A DNA stretch of 64,000 nt, taken from positions 2,108,001-2,172,000 of the forward strand of contig OZ252216.1 in the NCBI GenBank assembly GCA_965248915.1. Direction: 5' to 3'. This DNA is from CBDFLA01 sp965248915. GTDB taxonomy: Bacteria; Pseudomonadota; Alphaproteobacteria; M2410. Both the position numbers and the translations under genes were made by a program. The notes under the pieces were generated by a model. The model searched no databases, was not told where the DNA came from, and saw only the letters and a list, made by a program, of their open reading frames with translations. Shown here piece after piece: positions 15,155 through 23,726 of the stretch (positions are counted from its first letter, which is position 1; each line of letters begins with the position of its first letter).

Positions 15155-17065
15155 ATGAAGCACCTATTACTCGCTCTTTTGATAACCGCCCTTACGGCGC
15201 TCTCTCCCGCATTTGCAGAAGAGAAGATCGAAAGTTTCGCAAGCGACATTCGTATCAATGAAGATGCAAGCCTCAACGTTATTGAGACCATCACCGTGCG
15301 TGCCGAGGGTCGCGAGATCAGACGGGGTATATACCGGGATTTTCCAACCGCCTACAAAGACAAACGAGGCAACAGGTACCGCGTTGGCTTCGACGTGTTG
15401 GGTGTCACCCGCGACGGCATGCCGGAAAACTATGTGGTCGAGTCCAAAGCCAATGGCAAGAGCGTGCGCATTGGCAACGCCGACGTCTTTTTGCCAACCG
15501 GCGAGTACACCTACCGCATTGAATACCGCACAACGCGCCAACTTGGCTTCTTTGAAGATTTCGACGAGCTCTATTGGAACGTCACCGGCAACGGTTGGGG
15601 GTTTCCCATCTATCACGCCGAGAGCACCATCCGCTTGCCCGGACGCGCCACAGCCCTCGAGGTAGCGGCCTATACCGGTTATCAGGGCAATAGCGGACAC
15701 GACTACTCCATCGTTTCAAAGTCCGGCGGCACTATCAAAGTCACCACCACGCGCCGGCTCGCACCAAGTGAAGGCTTTTCCGTCGCGGTTAGTTGGCCCA
15801 TCGGCTTTGTTCAAAGACCAACAGCATCTGACAATGCAACAAACTTCATTCGAGACAATATTTCGACGGCAACCGCTGTCTTCGGCCTCTTGGTTGTTTT
15901 TGCATTTTACTACCAAGCCTGGAACCGTCGCGGACGCGACCCGGAAGCAGGCGCCATCTTCCCTCGCTTCGAGCCTCCTGAAAACTTCTCTCCCGCGGCC
16001 ACCCGTTTTGTCTCAAAGATGGCTTATGACCGCAAAGCCTTCGCTGCGGCGCTCATCAATATGGCGGTGAAGGGCTTTCTCACCATCGAAGAGGAGGGCA
16101 AGAATTTCGTCCTGCGAAAAGTTGAGGCCAGCACAGCAAATCTAACTCCTGGCGAACACAAGATCGCGTCTCGACTTCTGGGCAGCCAATCTTCGATCGA
16201 ACTCGACAACGAGAACCATGTCGAAATCGGAAACGCCATCACCGGTTTCCGGGAAAGCCTCCAGGGAGAATACGAAACAAAGTATTTTGTGACCAACCGA
16301 GCCTACTTCTTCATGGGGCTGGCAATTACGGCAATCGTCATCATCGCAACCATCGCACTCTCCCGAAATGCTTCGCCTGAAGCCACCGGCTCAGCCTTCT
16401 TCCTCGCTGGTTGGACCGCTGTGGTCGCCATGATCTTGTTCAAGGCAGGACGGGCTTGGCAAGCGGTGCGTCGTGGCCTTGGCAGCACGATTGGCAACCT
16501 GTTCAGTGCCATTATCCTCACAGGCATGGCGGTCGCTTTCGTCTTTGGTCAATTGTTCACCGCGACATTTCTCGCGAGCGAAATCAATTACCTCACAACG
16601 GGTGCTGTCTTCGGCCTTATCATTGCGAACGCTGTCTTTTATTACCTCCTCAAGGCGCCAACAAAATTGGGCCGAGAAATGATGGACGAGATCGAAGGGT
16701 TCAAACTCTATTTGTCCACCGCTGAAAAACACCGACTGGACGCTATGAACCCACCGGACAAGACCCCGGAGTTGTTTGAAAAGTACCTTCCTTTCGCTTT
16801 GGCTCTCGACGTCGAAAACGAATGGAGCGAACAATTCTCAAGCGTACTGTCAAGAGCTGGCCAAGACCCAGGTGAGTACCAACCATCCTGGTATCACGGC
16901 TCGCGCTGGAACAGGGTTGGACATGGCAATTTCGCCTCGGCCATTGGCGCTTCCGTTGCAACGGCGGTCGCGTCTTCGGCGACGGCGCCAGGCTCGTCGT
17001 CAGGCAGTGGGGGCGGCGGCTTCTCCGGCGGCGGGGGTGGTGGTGGTGGCGGCGGCGGCTGGTAG
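15155..17065 (+). CDS. DUF2207 membrane protein
   Basis: A 636-residue protein. A signal peptide (MKHLLLALLITALTALSPAFA) precedes an extracytoplasmic beta-rich DUF2207 domain (about 22-235), starting ESFASDIRINEDASLNVIETITVRAEGREIRRGIYRDFP. Membrane helices lie near 240, about 385-430 and about 445-510. A cytoplasmic domain with KAPTKLGREMMDEIEGFKLYLSTAEKHRL follows. The C-terminus is a long glycine/serine tract ending GGGGGW. This architecture is standard for LemA-linked DUF2207 proteins; function is unknown, envelope-related by inference. Confidence 0.93.
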   Translation: MKHLLLALLITALTALSPAFAEEKIESFASDIRINEDASLNVIETITVRAEGREIRRGIYRDFPTAYKDKRGNRYRVGFDVLGVTRDGMPENYVVESKANGKSVRIGNADVFLPTGEYTYRIEYRTTRQLGFFEDFDELYWNVTGNGWGFPIYHAESTIRLPGRATALEVAAYTGYQGNSGHDYSIVSKSGGTIKVTTTRRLAPSEGFSVAVSWPIGFVQRPTASDNATNFIRDNISTATAVFGLLVVFAFYYQAWNRRGRDPEAGAIFPRFEPPENFSPAATRFVSKMAYDRKAFAAALINMAVKGFLTIEEEGKNFVLRKVEASTANLTPGEHKIASRLLGSQSSIELDNENHVEIGNAITGFRESLQGEYETKYFVTNRAYFFMGLAITAIVIIATIALSRNASPEATGSAFFLAGWTAVVAMILFKAGRAWQAVRRGLGSTIGNLFSAIILTGMAVAFVFGQLFTATFLASEINYLTTGAVFGLIIANAVFYYLLKAPTKLGREMMDEIEGFKLYLSTAEKHRLDAMNPPDKTPELFEKYLPFALALDVENEWSEQFSSVLSRAGQDPGEYQPSWYHGSRWNRVGHGNFASAIGASVATAVASSATAPGSSSGSGGGGFSGGGGGGGGGGGW

Positions 17066-17079
17066 GAGGACCAACAGAT

Positions 17080-17493
17080 CTAGTCTCGATCACGGCCTTC
17101 GTGGCTCAGACGGTAAGGGCCACCGCCGGTTCCAAACACAAACAACAGTCCGGCAATAGCCGCGGCGTTCTTTGTGAACATCTGGAACTCTGTCGCATAG
17201 TCAATTGAGGGGAGCGCCCAGAAATTATGAATGAACATATTTGTGGCCACCGTAAATGCAATCAGAGCAAGTGCGGCAATGCGCACACGAAACCCCAAGA
17301 TGAGTGCAAGGCCAGCACTAATTTCAACACCTATTGCAATCGGCAACAAAATATCCGAATAGGGAATTCCCCGGTCAAGCATAAGCGCGGCGGCATCTGA
17401 AGCATCTTGCAGCTTCATGATACCTGGCAAAAAGAAATAGAGCCCCAGGAAGACCCGGCCCAGTAGAGCCGAAATACGCAAACCAAAATTCAT
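17080..17493 (-). CDS. DoxX family membrane protein
   Basis: A 137-residue protein with four hydrophobic segments. The first, RVFLGLYFFLPGIMKLQD, is the DoxX signature, and SDILLPIAIGVEISAGLALILGFRVRIAALALIAFTVATNMFIHNFW follows. DoxX-type proteins occur with redox and sulfur enzymes, but their role is poorly defined. It begins four bases after the yajQ stop, so the two probably share a transcript. Confidence 0.88.
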   Translation of the reverse strand: MNFGLRISALLGRVFLGLYFFLPGIMKLQDASDAAALMLDRGIPYSDILLPIAIGVEISAGLALILGFRVRIAALALIAFTVATNMFIHNFWALPSIDYATEFQMFTKNAAAIAGLLFVFGTGGGPYRLSHEGRDRD

Positions 17494-17496
17494 GCT

Positions 17497-17982
17497 TTAG
17501 TCTCTAAAATTCACATACTGAAATGGTTGTTCAACATCCATGTCTTTTACGTATTGGATAACGGCCTGCAGATCGTCGCGTTTCTTGCCAGTAATGCGCA
17601 ATTCGTCACCTTGAATGGAAACTTGGACTTTAAACTTCTTACTCTTGATATCCTTAGTGAGTTTCTTTGCAAGGTCACGGTCGATCCCCTGCTTGATTAA
17701 CACCTTCTGCCGAACAGATTGGCCCGCTGCTTGTTCTGGCGTCTGATAATCTAAAACGCCCGCATCTACACTTCGTCTGGCAAGATGTCCTTGCAGCACT
17801 TCATGCAATTGGCGCAGCTTCATGTCATCATCGGCAAAAATCGTGATGACCGCTTCCTCCAACTCGACCTTGCTTTGGGATCCCTTGAAGTCATAACGCT
17901 GTGAAATTTCGCGCGTGACGTTCTGCACCGCATTGTCGACCTCTGAAAGATCGGTCTTAGACACAATATCAAAAGACGGCAT
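17497..17982 (-). CDS. YajQ family cyclic di-GMP-binding protein
   Basis: A 161-residue protein of two ferredoxin-like domains. The start is the ATG opening MPSFDIVSKTDLSEVDNAVQNVTREISQRYDFKGS, the invariant N-terminus of the family; nine upstream in-frame residues are not conserved. KIKSKKFKVQVSIQGDELRITGKKRDDLQAVI closes the second domain. In Xanthomonas a YajQ protein binds cyclic di-GMP and controls virulence genes; in other bacteria it binds nucleic acid. It is the first gene of a pair with doxX. Confidence 0.95.
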   Translation of the reverse strand: MPSFDIVSKTDLSEVDNAVQNVTREISQRYDFKGSQSKVELEEAVITIFADDDMKLRQLHEVLQGHLARRSVDAGVLDYQTPEQAAGQSVRQKVLIKQGIDRDLAKKLTKDIKSKKFKVQVSIQGDELRITGKKRDDLQAVIQYVKDMDVEQPFQYVNFRD

Positions 17983-18515
17983 ATCCCCTCCCCTGGGTCT
18001 CGTAACCATTCTAATCGCTAGAAGCCTGGCGCTGGATAAACCAGTTTACATCATAGCGCAACGCGCCAAAGCTGACGCCGGTAGCAAGTCCAATGCAGAA
18101 ACACCACTATGGTCAGTATTGATGCTTCCGTGGCTCCAAATTGGCATGTCAAACAACCCAAGTGTGACGTCATACGCAGCCCCGCCTGGTAACTCTCTTT
18201 GGCGAATGCGGCATAATTAGGGTAAATTACAAATCAACTGATTCGTTTTTCTGAAGGCTGGGAGAAGTCCAAAAAACCGAGCAATTCTGCGATTTCCTTC
18301 GGTCATGCGCTGAGGAGAACCTGCCATAATTGCGACGTTCTGGAAAGTTCAAATAACAAGCTGTTACCGGCTCCCTCAGGTTTTCTGATCTGCGATTAAG
18401 GTTTGTTAAGCATTTGACCCTAGCCTCCGTACCTGGGTTAACCATGATCAATGATCGATCCTGAGAAGTCGGCGCCTAGCGCCTCTGGGTATTAGAAAGT
18501 CACGGAGAAAAAAAG
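17983..18515 (+). promoter_or_regulatory. ctrA upstream control region
   Basis: 533 bases without a gene. Toward ctrA lie a GATTC (GANTC, 18240-18244), a pair TTAAG-N5-TTAAG (18396-18410) and TTAACCAT (18438-18445). CtrA boxes are TTAA-N7-TTAAC; this pair is spaced by six bases, so it is at best a weak site. GANTC in a ctrA promoter is the hallmark of methylation-timed transcription in Caulobacter; that this holds here is inference. Confidence 0.5.
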
Positions 18516-19211
18516 ATGCGCGTTTTGCTCATTGAAGACGATAGCGCCACGGCGCAGAGCATTGAGTTGATGCTGAAGTCGGACGGTTTCAACGTCTATA
18601 CGACCGATCTTGGGGAAGAGGGGATCGATCTCGGCAAACTTTATGATTACGACATCATCTTGCTCGACCTGAATTTACCAGACATGAGCGGATATGAGGT
18701 TCTCAAGACCTTACGTCTCGCAAAGATTGGCACGCCAATCCTCATCTTGTCCGGCATGTCAGACATCGAGAACAAGGTTCGCGGACTAGGGTTCGGTGCC
18801 GACGATTACATGACCAAGCCATTCCACAAAGATGAGCTGGTTGCACGTATCCACGCCGTTGTGCGCCGTTCCAAAGGACATTCGCAGTCGATCATCACCA
18901 CCGGTCGCCTGACAGTAAACTTGGACACCAAGACCGTAGAGGTCGACGGCCAACGAGTGCACCTCACCGGAAAAGAATATCAAATGCTCGAGCTTCTCTC
19001 GTTGCGTAAGGGCACGACCCTAACCAAAGAGATGTTCCTCAACCACCTTTATGGCGGGATGGACGAGCCAGAACTCAAAATTATCGACGTCTTTATCTGC
19101 AAACTGCGCAAGAAGCTGGCTGCGGCCACGGACGGTCAACACTATATCGAGACCGTATGGGGCCGTGGTTATGTGCTGCGCGATCCAGCCGAAGGCGAAG
19201 AAGCAGCCTAA
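18516..19211 (+). CDS. ctrA: Cell-cycle response regulator CtrA
   Basis: A 231-residue OmpR-type regulator. The receiver domain (1-116) has the acid pocket EDD at 7-9 and the phosphoacceptor D51 in LLDLNLPDMSGYEVL. The TKPFHKDELVARIHAVVRRSKGH linker leads to the winged-helix domain (about 125-222), ending ELKIIDVFICKLRKKLAAATDGQHYIETVWGRGYVLRDP. The winged domain is characteristic of CtrA rather than other OmpR proteins. CtrA controls division, flagellum and DNA-methylation genes and silences the origin in Caulobacter. The C-terminus ends EEAA, resembling the Ala-Ala proteolysis tag of Caulobacter CtrA. GGAGAAAAAAAG precedes the ATG. Confidence 0.97.
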   Translation: MRVLLIEDDSATAQSIELMLKSDGFNVYTTDLGEEGIDLGKLYDYDIILLDLNLPDMSGYEVLKTLRLAKIGTPILILSGMSDIENKVRGLGFGADDYMTKPFHKDELVARIHAVVRRSKGHSQSIITTGRLTVNLDTKTVEVDGQRVHLTGKEYQMLELLSLRKGTTLTKEMFLNHLYGGMDEPELKIIDVFICKLRKKLAAATDGQHYIETVWGRGYVLRDPAEGEEAA

Positions 19212-19263
19212 GTAATTTCCGGAAACAAGACGAAATAATCCTCTGCACACACCACAAAAACTC

Positions 19264-19294
19264 AAAACCCGGCTCACTGAGCCGGGTTTTTTTG
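19264..19294. terminator. Bidirectional terminator between ctrA and chpT
   Basis: AAACCCGGCTC-ACT-GAGCCGGGTTT with T7 on the plus side and an A-rich flank on the other. It lies between convergent ctrA and chpT and can serve both. Confidence 0.85.
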
Positions 19295-19322
19295 TGCCCG
19301 TAAGTCAGGAAACATCTGCAGA

Positions 19323-19964
19323 TTAGGCCTTGAAGCGATAGGACATCTCAACCATGTCGTCGCCGGTCTCAATTTTTACGCTGGCCCCTTTGGACTTGGC
19401 TAAGATCCCGCACACAAACGGGATCACAGTGCGACCGTCAAGATCATCGACACTGCCTCGACACTCAAGCGCAACCCGCGTCTCTTCAGCCAATTTGGCT
19501 TTTTTCCCTTCGGCCTTGATCGTGAAGTCGCCAGCGCCGTCTTCTGCACGAACCACAACACTGAGCGTACCCCCGCGCGGAATGCAGTCGCACGCTATAT
19601 GAGTCAGGTTGGTCAGCAGTTTGACCACATCTTTGTCGAGGGTAGCTACAGGCGCCTGCCATTCAATCTCTATCTTGCCGCCGCCAAGCAGTTCCCGAAC
19701 CACTTGTTCGGCGTCTCTTAGGTCGATCTGTGCACCGGCGGAACCAGAAGCACCGTAGGCAAGACGCGCAAACTTGAGCTTAGCGGACGCCTGCTGCGCA
19801 CTTGTCTCAATGAGAGACATCGCATGTTGGCGCATTTCCGCGTCATCGTCCTCTTCAAGGACCTCAAGGCCATTGCCAAGCGCGCCCACCGGGCTAATCA
19901 GGTCGTGACATACCTTCGAACACATCAAAGCCGCCAATTTTACGTCGTCCATTGCAATGTCCAT
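19323..19964 (-). CDS. chpT: Histidine phosphotransferase ChpT
   Basis: Passes phosphate from the hybrid kinase CckA to CtrA and CpdR. The protein is 213 residues from ATG 19964, which follows an AACGGAGGGG ribosome site. KVCHDLISPVGALGNGLEVLEEDD holds the phosphorylated His20 in a DHp-like helix hairpin. The second half is a degenerate HATPase-like fold, ending GRTVIPFVCGILAKSKGASVKIETGDDMVEMSYRF, lacking ATP-binding motifs as expected. It is convergent with ctrA, its target, across a shared terminator. Confidence 0.92.
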   Translation of the reverse strand: MDIAMDDVKLAALMCSKVCHDLISPVGALGNGLEVLEEDDDAEMRQHAMSLIETSAQQASAKLKFARLAYGASGSAGAQIDLRDAEQVVRELLGGGKIEIEWQAPVATLDKDVVKLLTNLTHIACDCIPRGGTLSVVVRAEDGAGDFTIKAEGKKAKLAEETRVALECRGSVDDLDGRTVIPFVCGILAKSKGASVKIETGDDMVEMSYRFKA

Positions 19965-20102
19965 CAATTGGGATCCCCTCCGTTGGTGCATGAAACGAGG
20001 CCTATTGCCATCGAGACCCACCATCGCTACCGGAAAAAGTCTTAACAAATATTAACCATCATCTGGCTATACTGTTATTCGCAGATCTTTTCCATCGAAA
20101 GC

Positions 20103-20297
20103 ATGTCGATGCTCGACTTTTTGTCGCCTGGTACCTATGTTCGCCATCCTGAAAAGCCTGAATGGGGATTGGGCCAAGTTCAATCAGTCATCGGGACTCG
20201 CATAACGGTAAATTTTGAACACGCCGGCAAACAGTCCATCAATGCAGATGTCATTGACCTAGAACTGTCAAAGCCCGGCGGCGGGGAAGAGACATGA
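20103..20297 (+). CDS. DUF3553 small protein
   Basis: A 64-residue protein, LSPGTYVRHPEKPEWGLGQVQSVIGTRITVNFEHAGKQSINADVIDLELS. The V-x-HP-x-x-x-WG-x-G-Q-V pattern is the DUF3553 SH3-like fold also found at the tail of UvrD-type helicases and as free proteins in alphaproteobacteria. Starts at 20103 and 20109 are both possible. Its stop overlaps the cysQ start by four bases (ATGA). A nucleic-acid-related role is only suggested by the fold. Confidence 0.85.
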   Translation: MSMLDFLSPGTYVRHPEKPEWGLGQVQSVIGTRITVNFEHAGKQSINADVIDLELSKPGGGEET

Positions 20298-21091
20298 CGG
20301 AGCCAACGGTCGACTTAGCAAAGCTGACAGAAACACTTGTGGAAATCTCTATCGATGCCGGGAAGGTTATGATGGAGATCTATGGCAGGGATTTTGATAT
20401 TTCCACCAAGGATGATCGCTCACCTGTCACCGAAGCCGATGGAGCCGCAGAAGCAGTTATTCTCAAGGCGCTCGCCGATCATTTCAGCGATGTTCCGGTC
20501 ATTTCCGAAGAAGCTTTCAGCCAAGGGCACAAACCAGAAATAGGTGACCTCTTCTTCTTGGTTGATCCCTTGGACGGCACAAAGGAATTCATCAACAAGA
20601 ACGGTGAGTTCACGGTCAACATTGCGCTTATCGAGAAGGGTAAGCCCATCGCAGGCGTTGTCTATGCCCCGGCTAAGGAGCGTCTCTTCTATGGCCATCG
20701 TGATGGCGGTGCTTGTGAACAAGAGGTGAAAGACTTTGTACGCCAGGAAGAAAAATCAATTGAGGTCAACCAACCTGGAGACGATGGGCTCATTGCGGTG
20801 GCCAGTCGTTCCCACCGTGATCACAAAACAGAAGAGTACCTCAACCACTACAAGATCAAGGACATGGTTGCCGCAGGTTCCTCACTCAAGTTTTGTCTTG
20901 TCGCCACAGGAGAGGCCGATATTTACCCCCGCCATGGCCGCACTATGGAGTGGGACACAGCCGCTGGTCATGCCGTCCTGGCGGCCGCCGGAGGAGATGT
21001 GACGCAGTTGGATGGATCGCCGTTCCTCTACGGCAAGGCGTCTGATGATTTCGCCAATCCGTTCTTCGTCGCAAAAGGGCGGATCAACTGA
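20294..21091 (+). CDS. cysQ: 3'(2'),5'-bisphosphate nucleotidase CysQ
   Basis: Hydrolyses 3'-phosphoadenosine 5'-phosphate, a by-product of sulfate assimilation, to AMP. The protein is 265 residues. SPVTEADGAAE (about 37-47), ISEEAF (about 74-79) and DPLDGTKEFINKNGEFTVNIALIE (about 93-116) are the metal and substrate motifs of the inositol-monophosphatase fold; GTKEF distinguishes CysQ from SuhB (GTTNF, present later in this window). WDTAAGHAVLAAAGG near 217-231 is the C-terminal metal block. It is translationally coupled to DUF3553. Confidence 0.95.
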   Translation: MTEPTVDLAKLTETLVEISIDAGKVMMEIYGRDFDISTKDDRSPVTEADGAAEAVILKALADHFSDVPVISEEAFSQGHKPEIGDLFFLVDPLDGTKEFINKNGEFTVNIALIEKGKPIAGVVYAPAKERLFYGHRDGGACEQEVKDFVRQEEKSIEVNQPGDDGLIAVASRSHRDHKTEEYLNHYKIKDMVAAGSSLKFCLVATGEADIYPRHGRTMEWDTAAGHAVLAAAGGDVTQLDGSPFLYGKASDDFANPFFVAKGRIN

Positions 21092-21124
21092 CCCGCCCTT
21101 ATGAACTCACAAAGCAGATGCCTT

Positions 21125-21586
21125 TTAGGCGTCGGCGATCTCTTTGACTTTCAACGTGACGCCTTCCGCAGAAACAACCTCGACCCGCACACCGGTCGTG
21201 TAGTTCTTTCCGTCTTCAGAAGCTGCCCGCCAACGAGTATCGTCGATCGACACATATCCTGAGCCATCTTGGAAGTCTTCACGCAAGACAACTTTGCGGC
21301 CAATATACTGCGCCGCGCGGCGATTGAGTTTGGGGCGGTCCGTCGCCTCCGTCGACTTTTTGAAGTACATCTGCCACACCACCGTCGACCCGACGGACAG
21401 AATTGCAAAGATGATCAACTGGCCACTAAACCCAAAGCCCGGAAAGATGGCCACCAGCAATCCAACGAGGAAGGCTGAAATCGAAGGCCACAACAAGAAT
21501 GTCGACGGCGCCATCACTTCGAGCCCGATAAGCACAAGACCTAAGATAAGCCAATGCCAGAATTGTACGTCAGCCATGAAATCCAT
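21125..21586 (-). CDS. NfeD-like membrane protein
   Basis: A 153-residue protein. Two to three hydrophobic helices (about 9-76) precede a soluble OB-fold (about 88-150) with AAQYIGRKVVLREDFQDGSGYVSIDDTRWRAAS. The OB-fold sequence GxGxVxIDGxxWxA is the NfeD hallmark. NfeD proteins form membrane complexes with SPFH proteins; the SPFH gene lies 28 bases upstream on the same strand, so this is the standard stomatin-NfeD operon. Confidence 0.93.
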   Translation of the reverse strand: MDFMADVQFWHWLILGLVLIGLEVMAPSTFLLWPSISAFLVGLLVAIFPGFGFSGQLIIFAILSVGSTVVWQMYFKKSTEATDRPKLNRRAAQYIGRKVVLREDFQDGSGYVSIDDTRWRAASEDGKNYTTGVRVEVVSAEGVTLKVKEIADA

Positions 21587-21614
21587 GCTTTTCCCCTTTC
21601 AATTGAGGTGACAA

Positions 21615-22574
21615 TTAACGGCTGGTAGGAACTGAACTTGTGGGCTGCCGTGCATCACCAGTTGAACCACCGTCTCCGAACACAGAGCGCGTCAATTCGC
21701 CGATCCCACCGATCGAGCCAATAAGACCGGAAGCCTCCATCGGCATCAACACGAATTTTTGGTTCGGGGCGGTCGCAAGTTCTTTGAACGCATCCACATA
21801 GCGCAACGCCACAAAGTAATTGATGGCTTGCATCTCACCATTAGCGATGGCCGTCGAAACCACCTCCGTCGCTTTGGCTTCAGCTTCTGCTTCCCGTTCC
21901 CGGGCTTCGGCATCACGGAAGGCTGCTTCCCGGCGACCTTCAGCTTCCAGAATAGCGGATTCTTTCAAGCCTTGCGCGCGCAAGATCGCCGCTTGCTTTT
22001 CACCATCAGCTGTCAAGACTTCAGCACGACGCTCGCGCTCGGCTTTCATTTGCCGTGCCATTGAATCTGTAATGTCGGCTGGTGGCGCCAGGTCCTTAAT
22101 CTCAACCCGTGTGACTTTCACACCCCAAGGATTGGTCGCTGCATCGACAACATGGAGGAGCCGTGTATTGATGGCATCACGCTTGGCCAACACTTCGTCA
22201 AGCTCCATCGCACCAATCACTGTACGAACGTTTGTCAGAGCCAGGTTTGTAATCGCGCGTTCCAGATCGTTCACCTCATAGGCCGACTGCGCAGCATCAA
22301 CGATTTGAAAAAACGCTACCGCGTCAGCGCGCACCGTCGCATTGTCTTTGGTGATCACTTCTTGGCTTGGAATATCGAGGACCGTTTCCTTCATCGAGAG
22401 TTTTGACCCTACGCGGTCAATAATCGGCACGATGATATTGATACCGGGTTTGAGTGTCTTGGTGTAGCGGCCAAACCTCTCGACAGTCCATTCCGATCCT
22501 TGCGGAACGGCTTTGACCATACTGAGGAAAATGAACGCAACAACGACAAGGACAATGGCAAAGATGGCGAGCAT
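21615..22574 (-). CDS. SPFH/stomatin-like protein (QmcA type)
   Basis: A 319-residue protein from ATG 22572-22574, preceded by AAGGAGACG. One N-terminal TM helix (MLAIFAIVLVVVAFIFLSMV) is followed by an SPFH/band-7 domain with VPQGSEWTVERFGRYTKTLKPGINIIVPIIDRVG and a long Ala/Glu coiled coil (ERRAEVLTADGEKQAAILRAQGLKESAILEAEGRREA). A C-terminal QKFVLMP segment precedes a disordered tail. Stomatin-type proteins form large membrane cages that organise lipids and proteases such as FtsH. The 41 residues readable upstream are not conserved. Confidence 0.94.
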   Translation of the reverse strand: MLAIFAIVLVVVAFIFLSMVKAVPQGSEWTVERFGRYTKTLKPGINIIVPIIDRVGSKLSMKETVLDIPSQEVITKDNATVRADAVAFFQIVDAAQSAYEVNDLERAITNLALTNVRTVIGAMELDEVLAKRDAINTRLLHVVDAATNPWGVKVTRVEIKDLAPPADITDSMARQMKAERERRAEVLTADGEKQAAILRAQGLKESAILEAEGRREAAFRDAEAREREAEAEAKATEVVSTAIANGEMQAINYFVALRYVDAFKELATAPNQKFVLMPMEASGLIGSIGGIGELTRSVFGDGGSTGDARQPTSSVPTSR

Positions 22575-22976
22575 GTAACGTCTCCTTCCGTGTATCGATA
22601 TGTCGCTCGGTCCAGAACGAACCGTGCGTCGAAAATTTGTTTGAGTACGTCTATATGTGGGGATGATAGAGGGATTCGCCAATATCGGGTGGCCCAAAAT
22701 CGGCTATTTCCCTCAAACACAACGATTTTTCGGCCGGAGTGGTGAGTTAAAATTCGCCCACATCATCGCGTGTACGTCTGAGAAGCACCCGTTAATCGGG
22801 AATTCCTGATTGGACCAAGTAACATCCACACTGGCTTACATATTGGACATTCCTCCTTGCTCAAACCGCAAGGATAACCTATTACAACTTAAAGGCGATA
22901 CGAGACAGTACAGGGGCGGTACTTTCGAGATCTTGAGAGGTGTATCTCAAGAAAAATGCGAAAGGAAGACGACGGT
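22575..22976. other. Divergent region between stomatin and XRE regulator
   Basis: About 400 bases without a gene. It contains the inverted repeat CCTTGC-N7-GCAAGG near 22856-22875, and the operator-like CTTGAGA repeat listed separately. Promoters were not identified with confidence. Confidence 0.4.
22932..22951. promoter_or_regulatory. Inverted repeat before the XRE regulator, candidate autoregulatory operator
   Basis: CTTGAGA-GGTGTA-TCTCAAG, a perfect 7-bp inverted repeat 25 bases before the regulator's ATG. XRE dimers bind such sites; autorepression is inferred from position. Confidence 0.5.
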
Positions 22977-23396
22977 ATGAGTTTCAATCCGATCGACGTC
23001 CATGTCGGCGGGCAAGTCAAGATCCGCCGCAAGAGCCGGCGGATGACCCAGCAGCAATTGGCAGAAGTCTTAGACCTTACCTTTCAGCAGATTCAAAAGT
23101 ATGAGCGAGGCGCCAACCGCATCAGCGCATCCAAACTCATGATGATCGCTGAAACCCTTGAGGCTCCGATCTCGTTCTTCTTTGATGGGTTGGAAGGCAC
23201 CGGCGAAGGTACTGCCCGCGCCTTTTCTGAAGACGAAGCCAAGTATGACCCCTCCGTGACAAAAAAAGTGCTCGACTTTGTCGGCAGCGAAGAAGGCACC
23301 GAACTCAATCGCGCCTTCTCAAAGATCGATGACCCCGCCACCCGCAAACAGCTGGTCACGCTCTTTGAAACAATTGCCAAGAGAGAAGAAGACTAG
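22977..23396 (+). CDS. XRE-family HTH transcriptional regulator
   Basis: A 139-residue regulator from ATG 22977, with AAGGA ten bases upstream. The HTH_3 domain (about 12-70) reads GGQVKIRRKSRRMTQQQLAEVLDLTFQQIQKYERGANRISASKLMMIAETL, with an alphaproteobacterial-type F-Q-Q-I-Q-K-YE-x-G-x-NR recognition helix. The C-terminal half has no recognised domain. Similar small XRE regulators are common in Rhizobiales and Caulobacterales chromosomes. The target is unknown; a perfect inverted repeat immediately upstream suggests self-control. Confidence 0.88.
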   Translation: MSFNPIDVHVGGQVKIRRKSRRMTQQQLAEVLDLTFQQIQKYERGANRISASKLMMIAETLEAPISFFFDGLEGTGEGTARAFSEDEAKYDPSVTKKVLDFVGSEEGTELNRAFSKIDDPATRKQLVTLFETIAKREED

Positions 23397-23416
23397 ATGC
23401 ATGGAGTTGATCCAAA

Positions 23417-23722
23417 ATGAAATCGTCGAAGAAACCGCCGACGTTGATCTGGGCCCGTGCAATTTTTCTAACACTTGTACTACCGTTCATAATCGCAACG
23501 TTGGACGCAATCCCGCCTTACCCACAATTCTATCACTTCAAGTATTGGTTTGAGACAATTGCGGGATTGACGTTTCTGATAAGTCTTTATGGGTTTGCAG
23601 AGTTACCAATCTCAATCGTGCTGAAACTCATATTGGCAATTCCCTTCTACCTGCTGCTTGGTTTCGGCATCTTCCTCTGGTATTTCAGCCTGGTTTGCAG
23701 CCTCCATAGCGCCTGCCTATAG
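23417..23722 (+). CDS. Small hydrophobic membrane protein, unknown
   Basis: A 101-residue protein with three hydrophobic segments (about 12-30, 45-63 and 70-95) and a basic N-terminus (MKSSKKPP). No family is recognised. It starts 20 bases after the XRE stop and could share its transcript, but has no obvious ribosome site. It ends convergent with the next gene, four bases apart. Coding status is moderately supported by composition and position only. Confidence 0.45.
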   Translation: MKSSKKPPTLIWARAIFLTLVLPFIIATLDAIPPYPQFYHFKYWFETIAGLTFLISLYGFAELPISIVLKLILAIPFYLLLGFGIFLWYFSLVCSLHSACL

Positions 23723-23726
23723 CGCC

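Noticed and set aside
18396..18410. TTAA-N6-TTAA as a full CtrA box
   Set aside because: The known box has a spacing of seven; this pair has six, so it is not called as a CtrA site.
18227..18451. Open frame of 74 codons on the minus strand upstream of ctrA
   Set aside because: No ribosome site, no recognised family, and it overlaps likely promoter sequence.
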